Shown here piece by piece: positions 17,379 to 26,005 of a DNA stretch of 64,000 bases (position 1 is its first letter; each line of letters starts with the position of its first letter). Where the stretch lies: positions 1 through 64,000 of the forward strand of contig CALLWB010000017.1 in the NCBI GenBank assembly GCA_938016265.1, read 5' to 3'. The notes below the pieces were generated by a model, which saw only the letters and a program-made list of their open reading frames with translations, was not told the origin of the DNA and ran no database searches. Both the position numbers and the translations under genes were made by a program. Source of the DNA: an uncultured Saprospiraceae bacterium. GTDB lineage: Bacteria; Bacteroidota; Bacteroidia; Chitinophagales; Saprospiraceae.

Positions 17379-17481
17379 AATAACCACGGTCTTTAGGCCG
17401 GGGATTATCCAACTAGAGCTAGTATGAACTCTGCCATTTCCAATTTCTATGCTGCTTTCAGGCCTAAAGACCAGAGTTATT
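17379..17481. repeat. Inverted repeat, REP-like
   Basis: AATAAC-CAC-GGTCTTTAGGCC (17379-17399) and GGCCTAAAGACC-AGA-GTTATT (17461-17481) are inverted copies that agree at 18 of 21 positions, with a 12-base perfect core, around a 61-base centre. No transposase gene is nearby. The shape suits a REP or short non-autonomous element. The classification is inference. Confidence 0.55.
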
Positions 17482-17530
17482 ACTATTGCTATCGTTAACA
17501 CATCAATTACTAAATTGCTGAATACTACAA

Positions 17531-17584
17531 AATACTTAACATCCTAGTAACTTAATAACCCAGTAACTCCATAACATAATAACT
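17531..17584. repeat. Degenerate TTAATAAC-type low-complexity repeat
   Basis: Tandem, imperfect units such as CTAGTAA, CTTAATAACC, CAGTAACTCC and ATAACATAATAAC. Closely similar tracts occur at 25922-26005 and, as an inverted pair, near 31502-31555. Confidence 0.45.
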
Positions 17585-17592
17585 AATTTCCG

Positions 17593-17600
17593 TACATTTG
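17593..17600 (+). promoter_or_regulatory. Predicted promoter -7 box for the RluA-MmcQ-FAD gene group
   Basis: TACATTTG is a full TAnnTTTG match, 20 bases before the ATG at 17621. No good TTG at -33 was seen. Confidence 0.4.
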
Positions 17601-17620
17601 AAAAAAATCAAGAAATTTTA

Positions 17621-18331
17621 ATGGACTTACGCCAATTGAAAATAATTTACGAGGACAATCATCTCATTGCAGTAAACAAACCTGTAGGCTGGTTGGTTCA
17701 AGGAGACCAAACTGGAGATACACCACTATTGGATTATGTCAAGCAATACATAAAAGTCAAGTACAAAAAAGAAGGGGATGTTTTCCTGGGTTTAGTCCAC
17801 AGAATTGATCGCCCGGTATCTGGAGTTGTTGTTTTTGCCAGAACTAGTAAGGCATTAACTAGAATGACCAAGATGTTTAAGGAAAGATCCGTCAAAAAAT
17901 TGTATTGGGCAGTAACTTTAGATAGGCCAAATGAACTGGAGGGAAAATTAGTGCATTGGTTGACAAAAAATTTCGAAAAGAACGTTGCCAGGGCTTATCC
18001 TAATGAACGGACGGCCCCAAACAGTGCAAAAAAATCAGAGTTGTCCTATGAGCTACTAGCCACCTTTTCAAGCAACTGTTTGCTAGAAGTAAAACCAACA
18101 ACTGGCAGACCCCACCAAATCAGAGTGCAATTAGCAAAAATGGGAAGCCCCATAAGAGGCGACAGAAAATACGGATATAAGGGGAAACCGCACCCTGATA
18201 ACGCCATTTATTTGCATGCCCGCGCCTTGTCCTTTATTCATCCTGTCAAAAAAGAACCCATTAAGATTTGGGCGAAAGTCCCCAAAGATCAAATCTGGAA
18301 TGAATTCAAGGATATTCATTCCTATTTTTAA
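17621..18331 (+). CDS. RluA-family RNA pseudouridine synthase
   Basis: 236 residues. The catalytic Asp is in LVHRIDRPVSGVVVFART, the family's motif II; GRPHQIRVQLA is motif III. The protein lacks an N-terminal S4 domain, as short RluA members do. It would isomerise specific uridines in rRNA or tRNA; which site cannot be told from sequence. It is followed 10 bases later by the MmcQ-like gene and is probably co-transcribed with it and the FAD enzyme. Confidence 0.88.
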   Translation: MDLRQLKIIYEDNHLIAVNKPVGWLVQGDQTGDTPLLDYVKQYIKVKYKKEGDVFLGLVHRIDRPVSGVVVFARTSKALTRMTKMFKERSVKKLYWAVTLDRPNELEGKLVHWLTKNFEKNVARAYPNERTAPNSAKKSELSYELLATFSSNCLLEVKPTTGRPHQIRVQLAKMGSPIRGDRKYGYKGKPHPDNAIYLHARALSFIHPVKKEPIKIWAKVPKDQIWNEFKDIHSYF

Positions 18332-18341
18332 AATCATTATT

Positions 18342-18701
18342 ATGAATATTGAAGAGTTTCGACAATATTGTTTAGCCAAACCTGGAGTAACAGAAAGTTT
18401 TCCTTTTGATGAATCTACCCTTGTTTTCAAAGTAATGAACAAAATGTTCGCTCTTACCGGACTGAATCGCGAAGACTTCACTGTAAACCTAAAGTGCGAT
18501 CCCGATCGCGCCATAGAATTAAGAGAAGAATATCCTGAAATTGTAGAGGGTTACCACATGAGCAAAAAACACTGGAATACCATCAGTTTTGATGAAGGAT
18601 TATCTAAAAATCTACTTGTAGAACTAATTGATCATTCCTACGATCTTGTAGTAAAAGGGCTCAAAAAAGCAGACCGGGAACTATTAAAATCGATGACATA
18701 G
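18342..18701 (+). CDS. MmcQ/YjbR family protein
   Basis: 119 residues from the ATG at 18342, which gives the usual MNIEEFRQYCLAKPGVTESFPFD start. A 42-residue upstream extension is in frame but unlike the family. Family signatures are LVFKVMNKMFAL, LKCDPDRA and YHMSKKHWNTI. The fold is CyaY-like and the molecular role is not established. Its TAG overlaps the GTG start of the next gene by one base. Confidence 0.85.
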   Translation: MNIEEFRQYCLAKPGVTESFPFDESTLVFKVMNKMFALTGLNREDFTVNLKCDPDRAIELREEYPEIVEGYHMSKKHWNTISFDEGLSKNLLVELIDHSYDLVVKGLKKADRELLKSMT

Positions 18702-19735
18702 TGGAGTACGATTACCTCATTGTCGGTCAAGGACTTTCCGGAACCCTTCTAGCGCATTTCCTAACGGAACGTAAACAAACGGTCCTAGTCATAGATGAGA
18801 AAAACCCACACAGTGCTTCGCGAGTAGCTGCTGGCATTATCAATCCCATCACTGGCCGACGAATTGTAAAAAGCTGGAGAATTGATGAATTCCTGCCTTT
18901 CGCAAAACAAACTTATGAGCAATTAGAAGAACTATTGGACCTTCGTTTTTTCTACAATCGGAACATCATTCGCGCACTTCACAACAATAAACAGGAAAAC
19001 GACTGGGTCTTGAGAAGTGAATTTCCAGGCGTCCAACAATACGTGTTAGACCAGGCTGATGCCTCAGAATACGGTCCCATTGTCCAACCAGTTTTCGCAT
19101 GGGGAGAACTTCAAAAAAGCGCCCAGGTAAACATCGGACAACTGATCAGCCACTACCGTCAACATCTGCAGGAAAACAACCAACTCCTAGAAGAAAAATT
19201 TGATTATTCCGCATTAAAATTGGAGGATAATAGGGTGCAATACCAGTCCCTAAGTGCCCGAAAAGTTGTTTTTTGTGAAGGCTATCAAAGCGAATTCAAT
19301 CCTTACCTGTCTCACCTCGATCATCTCCCAGCAAAAGGGGAGGTATTAATTATAAAAATACCAAACTTCAATCCATCAAAAATAGCAAAACTTAAGACGT
19401 TTTTAGTTCCTTTGGGCGATGATCTGTTCTGGACAGGCTCTTCTTATATCTGGGAATTTGAGGATGGCAAACCTACTCCAAAAGGGAAAGCAGATTTAAT
19501 AGAAAAACTAGAACAAACATTAAAAGTCCCCTACGAAATCATTGAACATAAATCAGGTATTCGTCCTGTGTTTAAAGACCGTCGGCCAAAGGTAGGCACA
19601 CATCCAAATCACCCTCAAATTGCCATGCTCAATGGCCTAGGAACAAAGGGCGCTTCACTAGGCCCTTACTGGGCAAATCACCTTGTAGACCATCTGGTAG
19701 ATGGAACTGTTATTGATAAAGAAGTTAGCTATTAG
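18701..19735 (+). CDS. FAD-dependent oxidoreductase (DAO family)
   Basis: 344 residues. The N-terminal Rossmann motif is YLIVGQGLSGTLLAHFL, followed by VIDEKNPHSASRVAAGIINPITGRR, the flavin-contacting region of glycine-oxidase/DAO-like enzymes. C-terminal IRPVFKDRRPKVG and LNGLGTKGASLGP complete the FAD site. The start is GTG at 18701, coupled to the preceding stop. The substrate is unknown. Its 3' end overlaps the convergent ABC-F gene by 11 bases. Confidence 0.85.
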   Translation: MEYDYLIVGQGLSGTLLAHFLTERKQTVLVIDEKNPHSASRVAAGIINPITGRRIVKSWRIDEFLPFAKQTYEQLEELLDLRFFYNRNIIRALHNNKQENDWVLRSEFPGVQQYVLDQADASEYGPIVQPVFAWGELQKSAQVNIGQLISHYRQHLQENNQLLEEKFDYSALKLEDNRVQYQSLSARKVVFCEGYQSEFNPYLSHLDHLPAKGEVLIIKIPNFNPSKIAKLKTFLVPLGDDLFWTGSSYIWEFEDGKPTPKGKADLIEKLEQTLKVPYEIIEHKSGIRPVFKDRRPKVGTHPNHPQIAMLNGLGTKGASLGPYWANHLVDHLVDGTVIDKEVSY

Positions 19736-21689
19736 CAGCTTGCCAGGTTTCATATTTTTCCTGAGCAGCTTCCCATTCTCCCATATAAATATCAACGTTG
19801 GCTTTTGCTTGATTGTAAGCGGAAAGGGTTTGGGTGGCTTCTGCCCCATTAAAAAATTCGGGTTCGGCCATTAGTTTTTCAAAGTCGGCTATCTTTTTTT
19901 CTTCTTGACTAATTTTCTTTTCAAAACTTAAAACCGCTCGTTGAAGCAGTTTTTTCTCCTTCTCTTTTGCTTTTCGTTCTTCTTTGGATAGCTCTTTATT
20001 GACCGGATTGGCTGTTTTTTGAGTGGGTTTGACTTTTAAGTCGGCGGCTTTTCCTCCTAGACTGACTTCTCTAAAGTTGTCCAACTCTCTTCGGTTAAGG
20101 AAGAAATTGATGTCTCCTAGGTATTCGTGGAGTTTTTGATCCCGAAATTCGATGGTACGGTGGGTCAGGTCGACTAGAAAATCACGATCATGAGAAACGA
20201 CAATCATCGACCCATCGTACTTAAGCAATGCTTTTTTGAGTACCTCTTTGGATATGATATCCAGGTGATTCGTCGGCTCATCGAGAATCAGTAGGTTGAT
20301 TGGATGCAGCAACATTCTTGCGATGGCCAAACGGGCACGTTCTCCTCCTGACAACACACTGACTTTTTTCTCCGCATCTTCCCCACTAAACATAAAGGCT
20401 CCTAGAATTCCCCGAAGTTTGGTACGCAGTTCATCCGGGCATTTTTGCTCCATTGTTTCAAGGGCAGTTAGTTTTCCATCCAATTCGTCCGCCTGGTTTT
20501 GAGCATAGTAACCAATTTTCACATTATGCCCTAGCTTCATAATCCCGTTTGTTGCAGGTTCTGCTTCTACTATTATTTTAGAAAGCGTTGACTTTCCTTC
20601 GCCGTTTTTCCCTACAAATGCAATCCGTTCGCCGCGGATCAGTTGGAAATTGACCTTATCCAAGACAGATAGATTTCCATAACTTTTTTCTATGTTTTTC
20701 ACATCCACTACTACCTCTCCAGATCGTGGTGCAGGAGGAAAATAAAGTTTCATGGCTGAACCATCCACACTATCTACCTCCAGACGGTCCATTCGGTCAA
20801 GCTGCTTGATGAGTGATTGGGCCATTTTAGCTTTCGACGCTTTCGCTCTAAACTTGTCAATCAACTTTTCCGTTTGTTCTATTTGTTTTTGCTGATTTTT
20901 GAAGGCATTGAGTTGCTGCTCTCTGCGTTCAAGTCGCATTAACAGATATTTGGAATAATTGGCTTTGTAGTCGTATACTTTTCCAAATTCAATCTCTACG
21001 GTACGGTTTGTCACGTGATTTAAGAAGGTCTTGTCGTGAGAAATAACCACAACACTTCCTTCATACGTTTTTAGAAATCCTTCTAACCAAATAATAGATT
21101 CGATATCAAGGTGGTTGGTCGGCTCATCGAGCAGCACAAAATCTGGTTTTTTTAGTAAAATTTTAGCCAGAGCGATCCGCATTTGCCAGCCGCCGCTAAA
21201 CTCATCTGTTAGGCGATCCATATCTTTCGACTTGAACCCTAATCCAGTAAGGACGCGTTCGCTATCTGCTTGCATGGTATGTCCTCCAAGATGGTTGAAA
21301 CGTTCGTTTGCTTCAGACAATTCTTCGATCAGATCAGAGTAGGCTTGGCTTTCGTAGTCCGTACGTTCCCCTAATTCGACGTTTATGTCTTCTATTCTTT
21401 TTTCGAGTGCCAGGACTTTTTCAAAAGCGGTGAGGGTTTCCTGGATGACTGTTTTTCCTTTTGGGAGACTCATTTCCTGATGCAGGAATCCAAGTGTACT
21501 TTTTGACGGGCGGGCAATTGTCCCACTATCAGGAGAAATTTCTTCCGCTATTATTTTTAGTAGCGTTGATTTTCCTGCTCCGTTTTTCCCTACGAGTCCG
21601 ATTCGATCGCGTTGATCTATGACAACGTTTATACTGTCAAGTAAAACTCGATCTCCATATTTAACCCAAATATTGCTAACTGTGATCAT
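19725..21689 (-). CDS. ABC-F family ATPase
   Basis: 654 residues with two ABC domains and no membrane segments. Walker A motifs are GKNGAGKST (about 35-45) and GKNGEGKST (about 355); signatures are LSDEFSGGW-type TDEFSGGW and LSGGERARL; Walker B motifs are LLDEPTNHLD and LILDEPTNHLD. A linker of about 80 residues lies between the domains, and a coiled-coil C-terminal domain (about 560-650, rich in Lys/Glu) is like that of Uup. ABC-F proteins act on ribosomes; whether this one is a translation factor or an antibiotic-protection factor cannot be settled. A TAACTTTG promoter box lies 20 bases upstream. Confidence 0.9.
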   Translation of the reverse strand: MITVSNIWVKYGDRVLLDSINVVIDQRDRIGLVGKNGAGKSTLLKIIAEEISPDSGTIARPSKSTLGFLHQEMSLPKGKTVIQETLTAFEKVLALEKRIEDINVELGERTDYESQAYSDLIEELSEANERFNHLGGHTMQADSERVLTGLGFKSKDMDRLTDEFSGGWQMRIALAKILLKKPDFVLLDEPTNHLDIESIIWLEGFLKTYEGSVVVISHDKTFLNHVTNRTVEIEFGKVYDYKANYSKYLLMRLERREQQLNAFKNQQKQIEQTEKLIDKFRAKASKAKMAQSLIKQLDRMDRLEVDSVDGSAMKLYFPPAPRSGEVVVDVKNIEKSYGNLSVLDKVNFQLIRGERIAFVGKNGEGKSTLSKIIVEAEPATNGIMKLGHNVKIGYYAQNQADELDGKLTALETMEQKCPDELRTKLRGILGAFMFSGEDAEKKVSVLSGGERARLAIARMLLHPINLLILDEPTNHLDIISKEVLKKALLKYDGSMIVVSHDRDFLVDLTHRTIEFRDQKLHEYLGDINFFLNRRELDNFREVSLGGKAADLKVKPTQKTANPVNKELSKEERKAKEKEKKLLQRAVLSFEKKISQEEKKIADFEKLMAEPEFFNGAEATQTLSAYNQAKANVDIYMGEWEAAQEKYETWQAANS

Positions 21690-21708
21690 CCATAATTTTT
21701 TAAGACTG

Positions 21709-21716
21709 CAAAGTTA
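21709..21716 (-). promoter_or_regulatory. Predicted promoter -7 box for the ABC-F gene
   Basis: Reverse-strand TAACTTTG fits TAnnTTTG and ends 19 bases before the ATG. Confidence 0.4.
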
Positions 21717-21888
21717 GCTAAATCTTTATGGAAAACGTTGAATAAAGCCAACATCATTTAATCGGCCATATACAAAACAAATCTAACTACCTTTTATTCT
21801 TTTCCGTCTTAAAAGACTTCCTGGAAAAGCAAAACTGTTAATAATTATTTAAATAATAAGCGATCTTGATAAAGGGTTAAACTTGGTA

Positions 21889-23409
21889 ATGTATTTGAGG
21901 AATGCTATTTTAGCACGGAGTTTAACAATTAAGAAGGGACAACTATTGAAGAAGCTAGATAAGTTACTGATTGTGAGTTTTATACCTCCGTTTATTCTCA
22001 CCTTTTTTATAGCGCTCTTTGTGCTGATCATGCAATTTTTGTGGAAGTACATTGATGATATTATTGGAAAAGGGCTGGATTTGTCTGTCATTTTTGAACT
22101 ATTGTTTTACAGATCGACTGCTTTGATTCCTATGGCGCTGCCAATTGCGGTGCTGATATCTTCGGTGATGGTAATGGGAAATCTGGCCGAACGCTACGAA
22201 CTGGCAAGTATGAAATCGGCAGGTATCGCCTTGTTAAGAGTCATGCTACCGCTTATTTTTCTAGTATTTGGGGTCAGTATTTTGTCCTTTATCTCTTCAG
22301 ATCGGCTTATCCCCTACTCCAACCTCAAATTTAAGTCCCGTCTATACGACATCAGGAAACAAAAACCAGCGCTCAACCTCGAGGCCGGCACCTTCAACGA
22401 CGACTTCGGAGAAACCATCATCCGTATTGCCGAAAAATCAGAGGACGGCAAATACCTGAAAGATGTTTTAATTTACGACCACACCTCCAATAGAGGAAAT
22501 GATAATCAGATCATCGCAAAAAAAGGCGAAATGTACACCACCCCCAATAAACGCTTCCTAGTTATGCGTTTATTCGACGGTAATCAATACCAGGAGTTAC
22601 TGCCCTCCACCCGGGAAGAAGGCGATCGATACCAACATTTGCGGACTTCCTTCAAAGAATGGGAAAAGATTTATGACATGAGCGAATTTGACCTCAATAA
22701 AACGAATGAAGATTTGTTTAAGAATCATCAAAGTATGCTTAGTACTGGGCAGTTGCTGCACAATATCGATTCGATCTCAAAGCGCAAAGAAACCAGAAGA
22801 CTGCAATTGAACAAACATGTAAAGCCCTTTTTCTATCATAGACGACGGCCTGATAGTATTCTTACTGCAATGGTAGACTTGGTTTCCAAAGATTCAATTA
22901 CCCACATCTCCACCACCTTCTTGAATACGATACCAAAGGACAAAAGAATAACTGCCATCAATAAAGGAATTTCGCTTGCAAGGAATGTAAAAAACTATAC
23001 CCGATCAATCACCGACGATATTCCAAAAATCCAAAAACAAATAACGAACTATGCGATCGAACTGCATCGCAAATTGTCCCTGGCATTTGCCTGTCTGATC
23101 TTTTTGTTTATTGGAGCACCGATGGGTGCGATCGTTAGAAAGGGTGGATTTGGCTGGCCAATATTGATCGCTATCGTATTTTTTGTGTTTTTTATCATTT
23201 TAAATATCATAGGAGAAAAATTGGCAAAGGAACTCGTTGTTTCTGCAGCCTTTGGGATGTGGATGCCTTGCTTTGTATTGGCGCCTATAGGAATGTTCCT
23301 TACCTACAAGGCAATGAGAGACTCCAAATTGCTCAATCTGGATATGTATATTGCCATTTTGCAGCGAATTGGCAAAAGAATATTAAGAATAGAAAAAGAA
23401 GAGGCGTAA
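21889..23409 (+). CDS. LptF/LptG-family lipopolysaccharide export permease
   Basis: About 506 residues. Six membrane segments are visible: three in the first 120 residues and three near the end (LSLAFACLIFLFIGAPMGAIVRKGG and following), with a large periplasmic middle. This is the YjgP/YjgQ topology. In LptB2FG it extracts LPS from the inner membrane. Several starts are possible: ATG 21889 is used here, but the TTG at 21946 would give LKKLDKLLIVSFIPPF, the usual beginning in this family. Its stop overlaps the next start as TAATG. Confidence 0.88.
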   Translation: MYLRNAILARSLTIKKGQLLKKLDKLLIVSFIPPFILTFFIALFVLIMQFLWKYIDDIIGKGLDLSVIFELLFYRSTALIPMALPIAVLISSVMVMGNLAERYELASMKSAGIALLRVMLPLIFLVFGVSILSFISSDRLIPYSNLKFKSRLYDIRKQKPALNLEAGTFNDDFGETIIRIAEKSEDGKYLKDVLIYDHTSNRGNDNQIIAKKGEMYTTPNKRFLVMRLFDGNQYQELLPSTREEGDRYQHLRTSFKEWEKIYDMSEFDLNKTNEDLFKNHQSMLSTGQLLHNIDSISKRKETRRLQLNKHVKPFFYHRRRPDSILTAMVDLVSKDSITHISTTFLNTIPKDKRITAINKGISLARNVKNYTRSITDDIPKIQKQITNYAIELHRKLSLAFACLIFLFIGAPMGAIVRKGGFGWPILIAIVFFVFFIILNIIGEKLAKELVVSAAFGMWMPCFVLAPIGMFLTYKAMRDSKLLNLDMYIAILQRIGKRILRIEKEEA

Positions 23410-24080
23410 TGAAGTCGATAATAAAAGAAAACAGTTGGTTTTACATAGGTTTTGCGGTCTTACTGACGATTGGTTTGGTGATTTTGGCCAATCAAAACAA
23501 GGGCGACTTGATCTTGTATTTTGCTTATATGCGCCACCCTATGATAGACAGTTTCTTTTCTGTATGTACTAAAATTGGCGAAGAGTACATCTATGTGGCG
23601 GCAGTTCTATTGCTCATTTTTGCCAAATATCGGTATAGTCTTATCATCCCAATTATCGGCGTATTGGTACTTGGTGTTAGTTTGTCTTTGAAGAGTTTTT
23701 TTGGGACTCCGAGACCAAGGACTTTTTTTTACAAATTGTTTGATGCGAAAGAGATTGTTACAGTACCTGGAGTGGATTTGCATGTCGGGTACAACAGTTT
23801 TCCGTCTGGGCATTCGATGTCGGCGTTTGCTATTTTTACGTTTATTGCATTGTGTGTGAATAGGAAGTCCTGGAGTTTGTTTTTCCTGGGGATGGCTGCG
23901 CTTGTGGCGTTCTCGAGGATTGTGATCACGCAACATTTTTTGGAAGATGTGCTCGCTGGTTCAACGATTGGACTATTGTTGGGAACACTGGTGTATTGGG
24001 GACAGACAAAAGTATTTCAAGGGCCTGACTACTGGTTTAATGATAAATTCAGAAGGGAAGAGAAGGAGCCGATTGCCTGA
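23409..24080 (+). CDS. PAP2-family membrane phosphatase
   Basis: 223 residues from the ATG at 23409, coupled to the LptF/G stop. The three PAP2 motifs are present: KSFFGTPRPR, PSGHSMSAFA and SRIVITQHFLEDVLAG. Five to six hydrophobic segments are visible. Candidates for its substrate are undecaprenyl diphosphate, phosphatidic acid or lipid A phosphates. The coupling to an LPS permease gene favours an envelope lipid. Confidence 0.88.
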   Translation: MKSIIKENSWFYIGFAVLLTIGLVILANQNKGDLILYFAYMRHPMIDSFFSVCTKIGEEYIYVAAVLLLIFAKYRYSLIIPIIGVLVLGVSLSLKSFFGTPRPRTFFYKLFDAKEIVTVPGVDLHVGYNSFPSGHSMSAFAIFTFIALCVNRKSWSLFFLGMAALVAFSRIVITQHFLEDVLAGSTIGLLLGTLVYWGQTKVFQGPDYWFNDKFRREEKEPIA

Positions 24081-24130
24081 TTTTTCAGTGCGACTCCCAA
24101 TCTAATCACAAATTTGAGTTAAACGCCGGC

Positions 24131-24206
24131 TTAGGGGTAGAAGCGGTATGCGCGGAGTGCAACGAGCACATAATAGCGGATGACCCGACCCGAAGGGGAA
24201 GCCCCA
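24131..24206. repeat. GC-rich structured intergenic element
   Basis: A stretch much richer in GC than its surroundings lies between convergent genes. It runs from GGGGTAGAAGCGG through ATAGCGGATGACCCGACCCG to a tight hairpin GGGG-AAG-CCCC (24195-24205). Similar AGCGGAT-GACCCGACCCGAAGGGG strings are, from memory, recurrent between genes of this phylum; this needs a search. It may serve as a bidirectional terminator. Confidence 0.45.
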
Positions 24207-24214
24207 AATCTTAG

Positions 24215-25423
24215 TTAGCTCAACTCCAAACAAGCTTTTTTGATTCTTGTCATTGCATCAATCAGTTGCTCTTCGCTGGCTGCATAAGAAATGCGGAAAC
24301 AGTTGTCCGCGCCGAATGCGCTCCCCGTCACAACAGCAACATGCACTTTATGCAACAGGTATTCGCAGAAATCATCTGCATTATTGATGGTGGTCGTGCC
24401 ATCTGACTTTCCAAAAAAAGCGCTAATGTCTGGAAACACATAGAATGCACCTTGTGGCCTATTAAGTTTCATGCCAGGGACCTCTTTTAGGAGATCAAGC
24501 ACCAGGTCTCTTCTCTTTTGAAAAGCCTCCCGCATCGCATAAGTTGGCGACATATCCGACTCGAGCGCAACTGCTGCCGCCTTCTGACCAAAAGCCGAGG
24601 CACCAGATGTGAATTGTCCTTGAATTTTGCTGCAAGCAGCAGCGATCCATTGTGGAGCGCCCATGTAGCCCAATCTCCAACCTGTCATAGCAAATCCCTT
24701 GGAAAACCCATTGACCGTAATGGTTCTGTCTTTCACTGGTTCGAAGGAGCCGATACTGATGTGTTTGCCGGCAAATGTAATATGCTCATAGATTTCGTCA
24801 GCAATAATGTGGATATCTGAATGCTTTCCGATGACGTTCGCAATTGCTCCTAGTTCCTCCTTGGAGTATACGGATCCTGTTGGATTGCAAGGAGAAGAAA
24901 ACAACAGCAATTTAGTTCGGTCTGTTATCGCTGCTTCAATAGCTTCTGGCGGTACTTTGTAATCTGTTTCAATACCCGATTTCAAAATGACGGGGACTCC
25001 CCCACTCAACTTGACAATCGCGCTATAAGAAACCCAAAATGGAGCAAGAATAATCACTTCATCGCCTTCATTCAACAGCGCTAGTGATAGATTGGCAATC
25101 GACTGTTTTGCTCCATTAGAAACGACAATTTGATTGACTGCATAGTCTAGGTTGTTTTCTCTTTTAAACTTTTTGGAGATGGCTTCCCTCAATTCTACCA
25201 ATCCCGGGACGGGAGTATATTTGGTAAATCCGTCGTCCAATGCTTTTTTTGCGGCTTCTTTTATATGGGTGGGTGTATCAAAGTCTGGTTCTCCTAAGCT
25301 TAGGCTGATGACATCGTGGCCTTTACTTTTGAGGTTTCTGGCGAGTTGTGCCATTTTAATGGTTGCCGATTCTTCCATCGTCAAAAGTCGTTGAGAGAGT
25401 AGTGTTTTGATTGCCGTTTCCAT
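24215..25423 (-). CDS. aspC: Aspartate aminotransferase, class I PLP enzyme
   Basis: 402 residues. Signatures are SLSLGEPDFDTPTHI, FTKYTPVPGLVELREAI, SSPCNPTGSVYSKEE, the PLP-lysine segment NGFSKGFAMTGWRLGY and the C-terminal Arg in CFRISYAASEEQL. It is of the subgroup Ib type found in many bacteria and would interconvert aspartate and oxaloacetate with glutamate. Aromatic substrates are possible too. A TATTTTTG box lies 53 bases upstream. A second member of the superfamily ends the window. Confidence 0.9.
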   Translation of the reverse strand: METAIKTLLSQRLLTMEESATIKMAQLARNLKSKGHDVISLSLGEPDFDTPTHIKEAAKKALDDGFTKYTPVPGLVELREAISKKFKRENNLDYAVNQIVVSNGAKQSIANLSLALLNEGDEVIILAPFWVSYSAIVKLSGGVPVILKSGIETDYKVPPEAIEAAITDRTKLLLFSSPCNPTGSVYSKEELGAIANVIGKHSDIHIIADEIYEHITFAGKHISIGSFEPVKDRTITVNGFSKGFAMTGWRLGYMGAPQWIAAACSKIQGQFTSGASAFGQKAAAVALESDMSPTYAMREAFQKRRDLVLDLLKEVPGMKLNRPQGAFYVFPDISAFFGKSDGTTTINNADDFCEYLLHKVHVAVVTGSAFGADNCFRISYAASEEQLIDAMTRIKKACLELS

Positions 25424-25475
25424 TTATAGTTGTTTAAGAAATACTTGTTTACGTGAATCGTTTATGAATGTTTGA

Positions 25476-25483
25476 CAAAAATA
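25476..25483 (-). promoter_or_regulatory. Predicted promoter -7 box for aspC
   Basis: Reverse-strand TATTTTTG is an exact TAnnTTTG match, about 53 bases from the ATG. Confidence 0.4.
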
Positions 25484-25532
25484 ATCTTTTTCAGGATGGA
25501 ATGGTACATTCTTGATAGAAATGTGATCGTGC

Positions 25533-25916
25533 TCAATCCCATTTCATCCGGTCGATGTTACGGCGGTCTTTTTTGGTGGGTCTGCCCTCTCCTTTGGCTC
25601 GTTGTTCGGCTTTTCCTTTTCCTACGTACCAATCGTTGAACTTCGTCAATTCTTCTTCTGGAGTTAGGTTTTCGTAGCAAGGTTCTGCTAAGGTGGCGGA
25701 AACTCTTTTTTGTATTAAGTCGATTACCTTGTAGGTGAAATTGTAGGAGTTTTTCCTTACAAAAATGATTTCGTCTCTAGTTACCAAATAGGAGGCTTTT
25801 AAAACCTTTTCTCCAATTTTCACTTTTCCCGATTTGCAGGCGTCGGTGGCCTGAGTGCGCGTTTTGAATATTCGCACACTCCAAAGCCATTTATCTATTC
25901 TGACTTTTTTTAACAT
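25533..25916 (-). CDS. S4-domain RNA-binding protein (Hsp15/HslR-like)
   Basis: 127 residues. The S4 domain at the N-terminus reads VRIDKWLWSVRIFKTRTQATDACKSGKVKIGEKVLK. A basic tail (GKGKAEQRAKGEGRPTKKDRR) follows, as in HslR, which binds stalled 50S subunits carrying a peptidyl-tRNA. The length matches that family. It lies between aspC and the PPK2 gene on the same strand but is separated from both by intergenic DNA. Confidence 0.85.
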   Translation of the reverse strand: MLKKVRIDKWLWSVRIFKTRTQATDACKSGKVKIGEKVLKASYLVTRDEIIFVRKNSYNFTYKVIDLIQKRVSATLAEPCYENLTPEEELTKFNDWYVGKGKAEQRAKGEGRPTKKDRRNIDRMKWD

Positions 25917-25921
25917 ATTTC

Positions 25922-26005
25922 GTAGTTATTGAGTTATTGGGTTATTAAGTTATTGAGTACTGGTTATTAGAATAATCCACTTAATAACTCAATTCGCCTA
26001 GTAAC
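25922..26005. repeat. Degenerate TTAATAAC-type low-complexity repeat
   Basis: Left part GTTATTGAGTTATTGGGTTA and right part ACTTAATAACTCAATTCGCC are roughly inverted to each other, so the whole could fold into a long imperfect hairpin between the two same-strand genes. It shares CTAGTAACTTA with the tract at 17531-17584. Confidence 0.45.
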
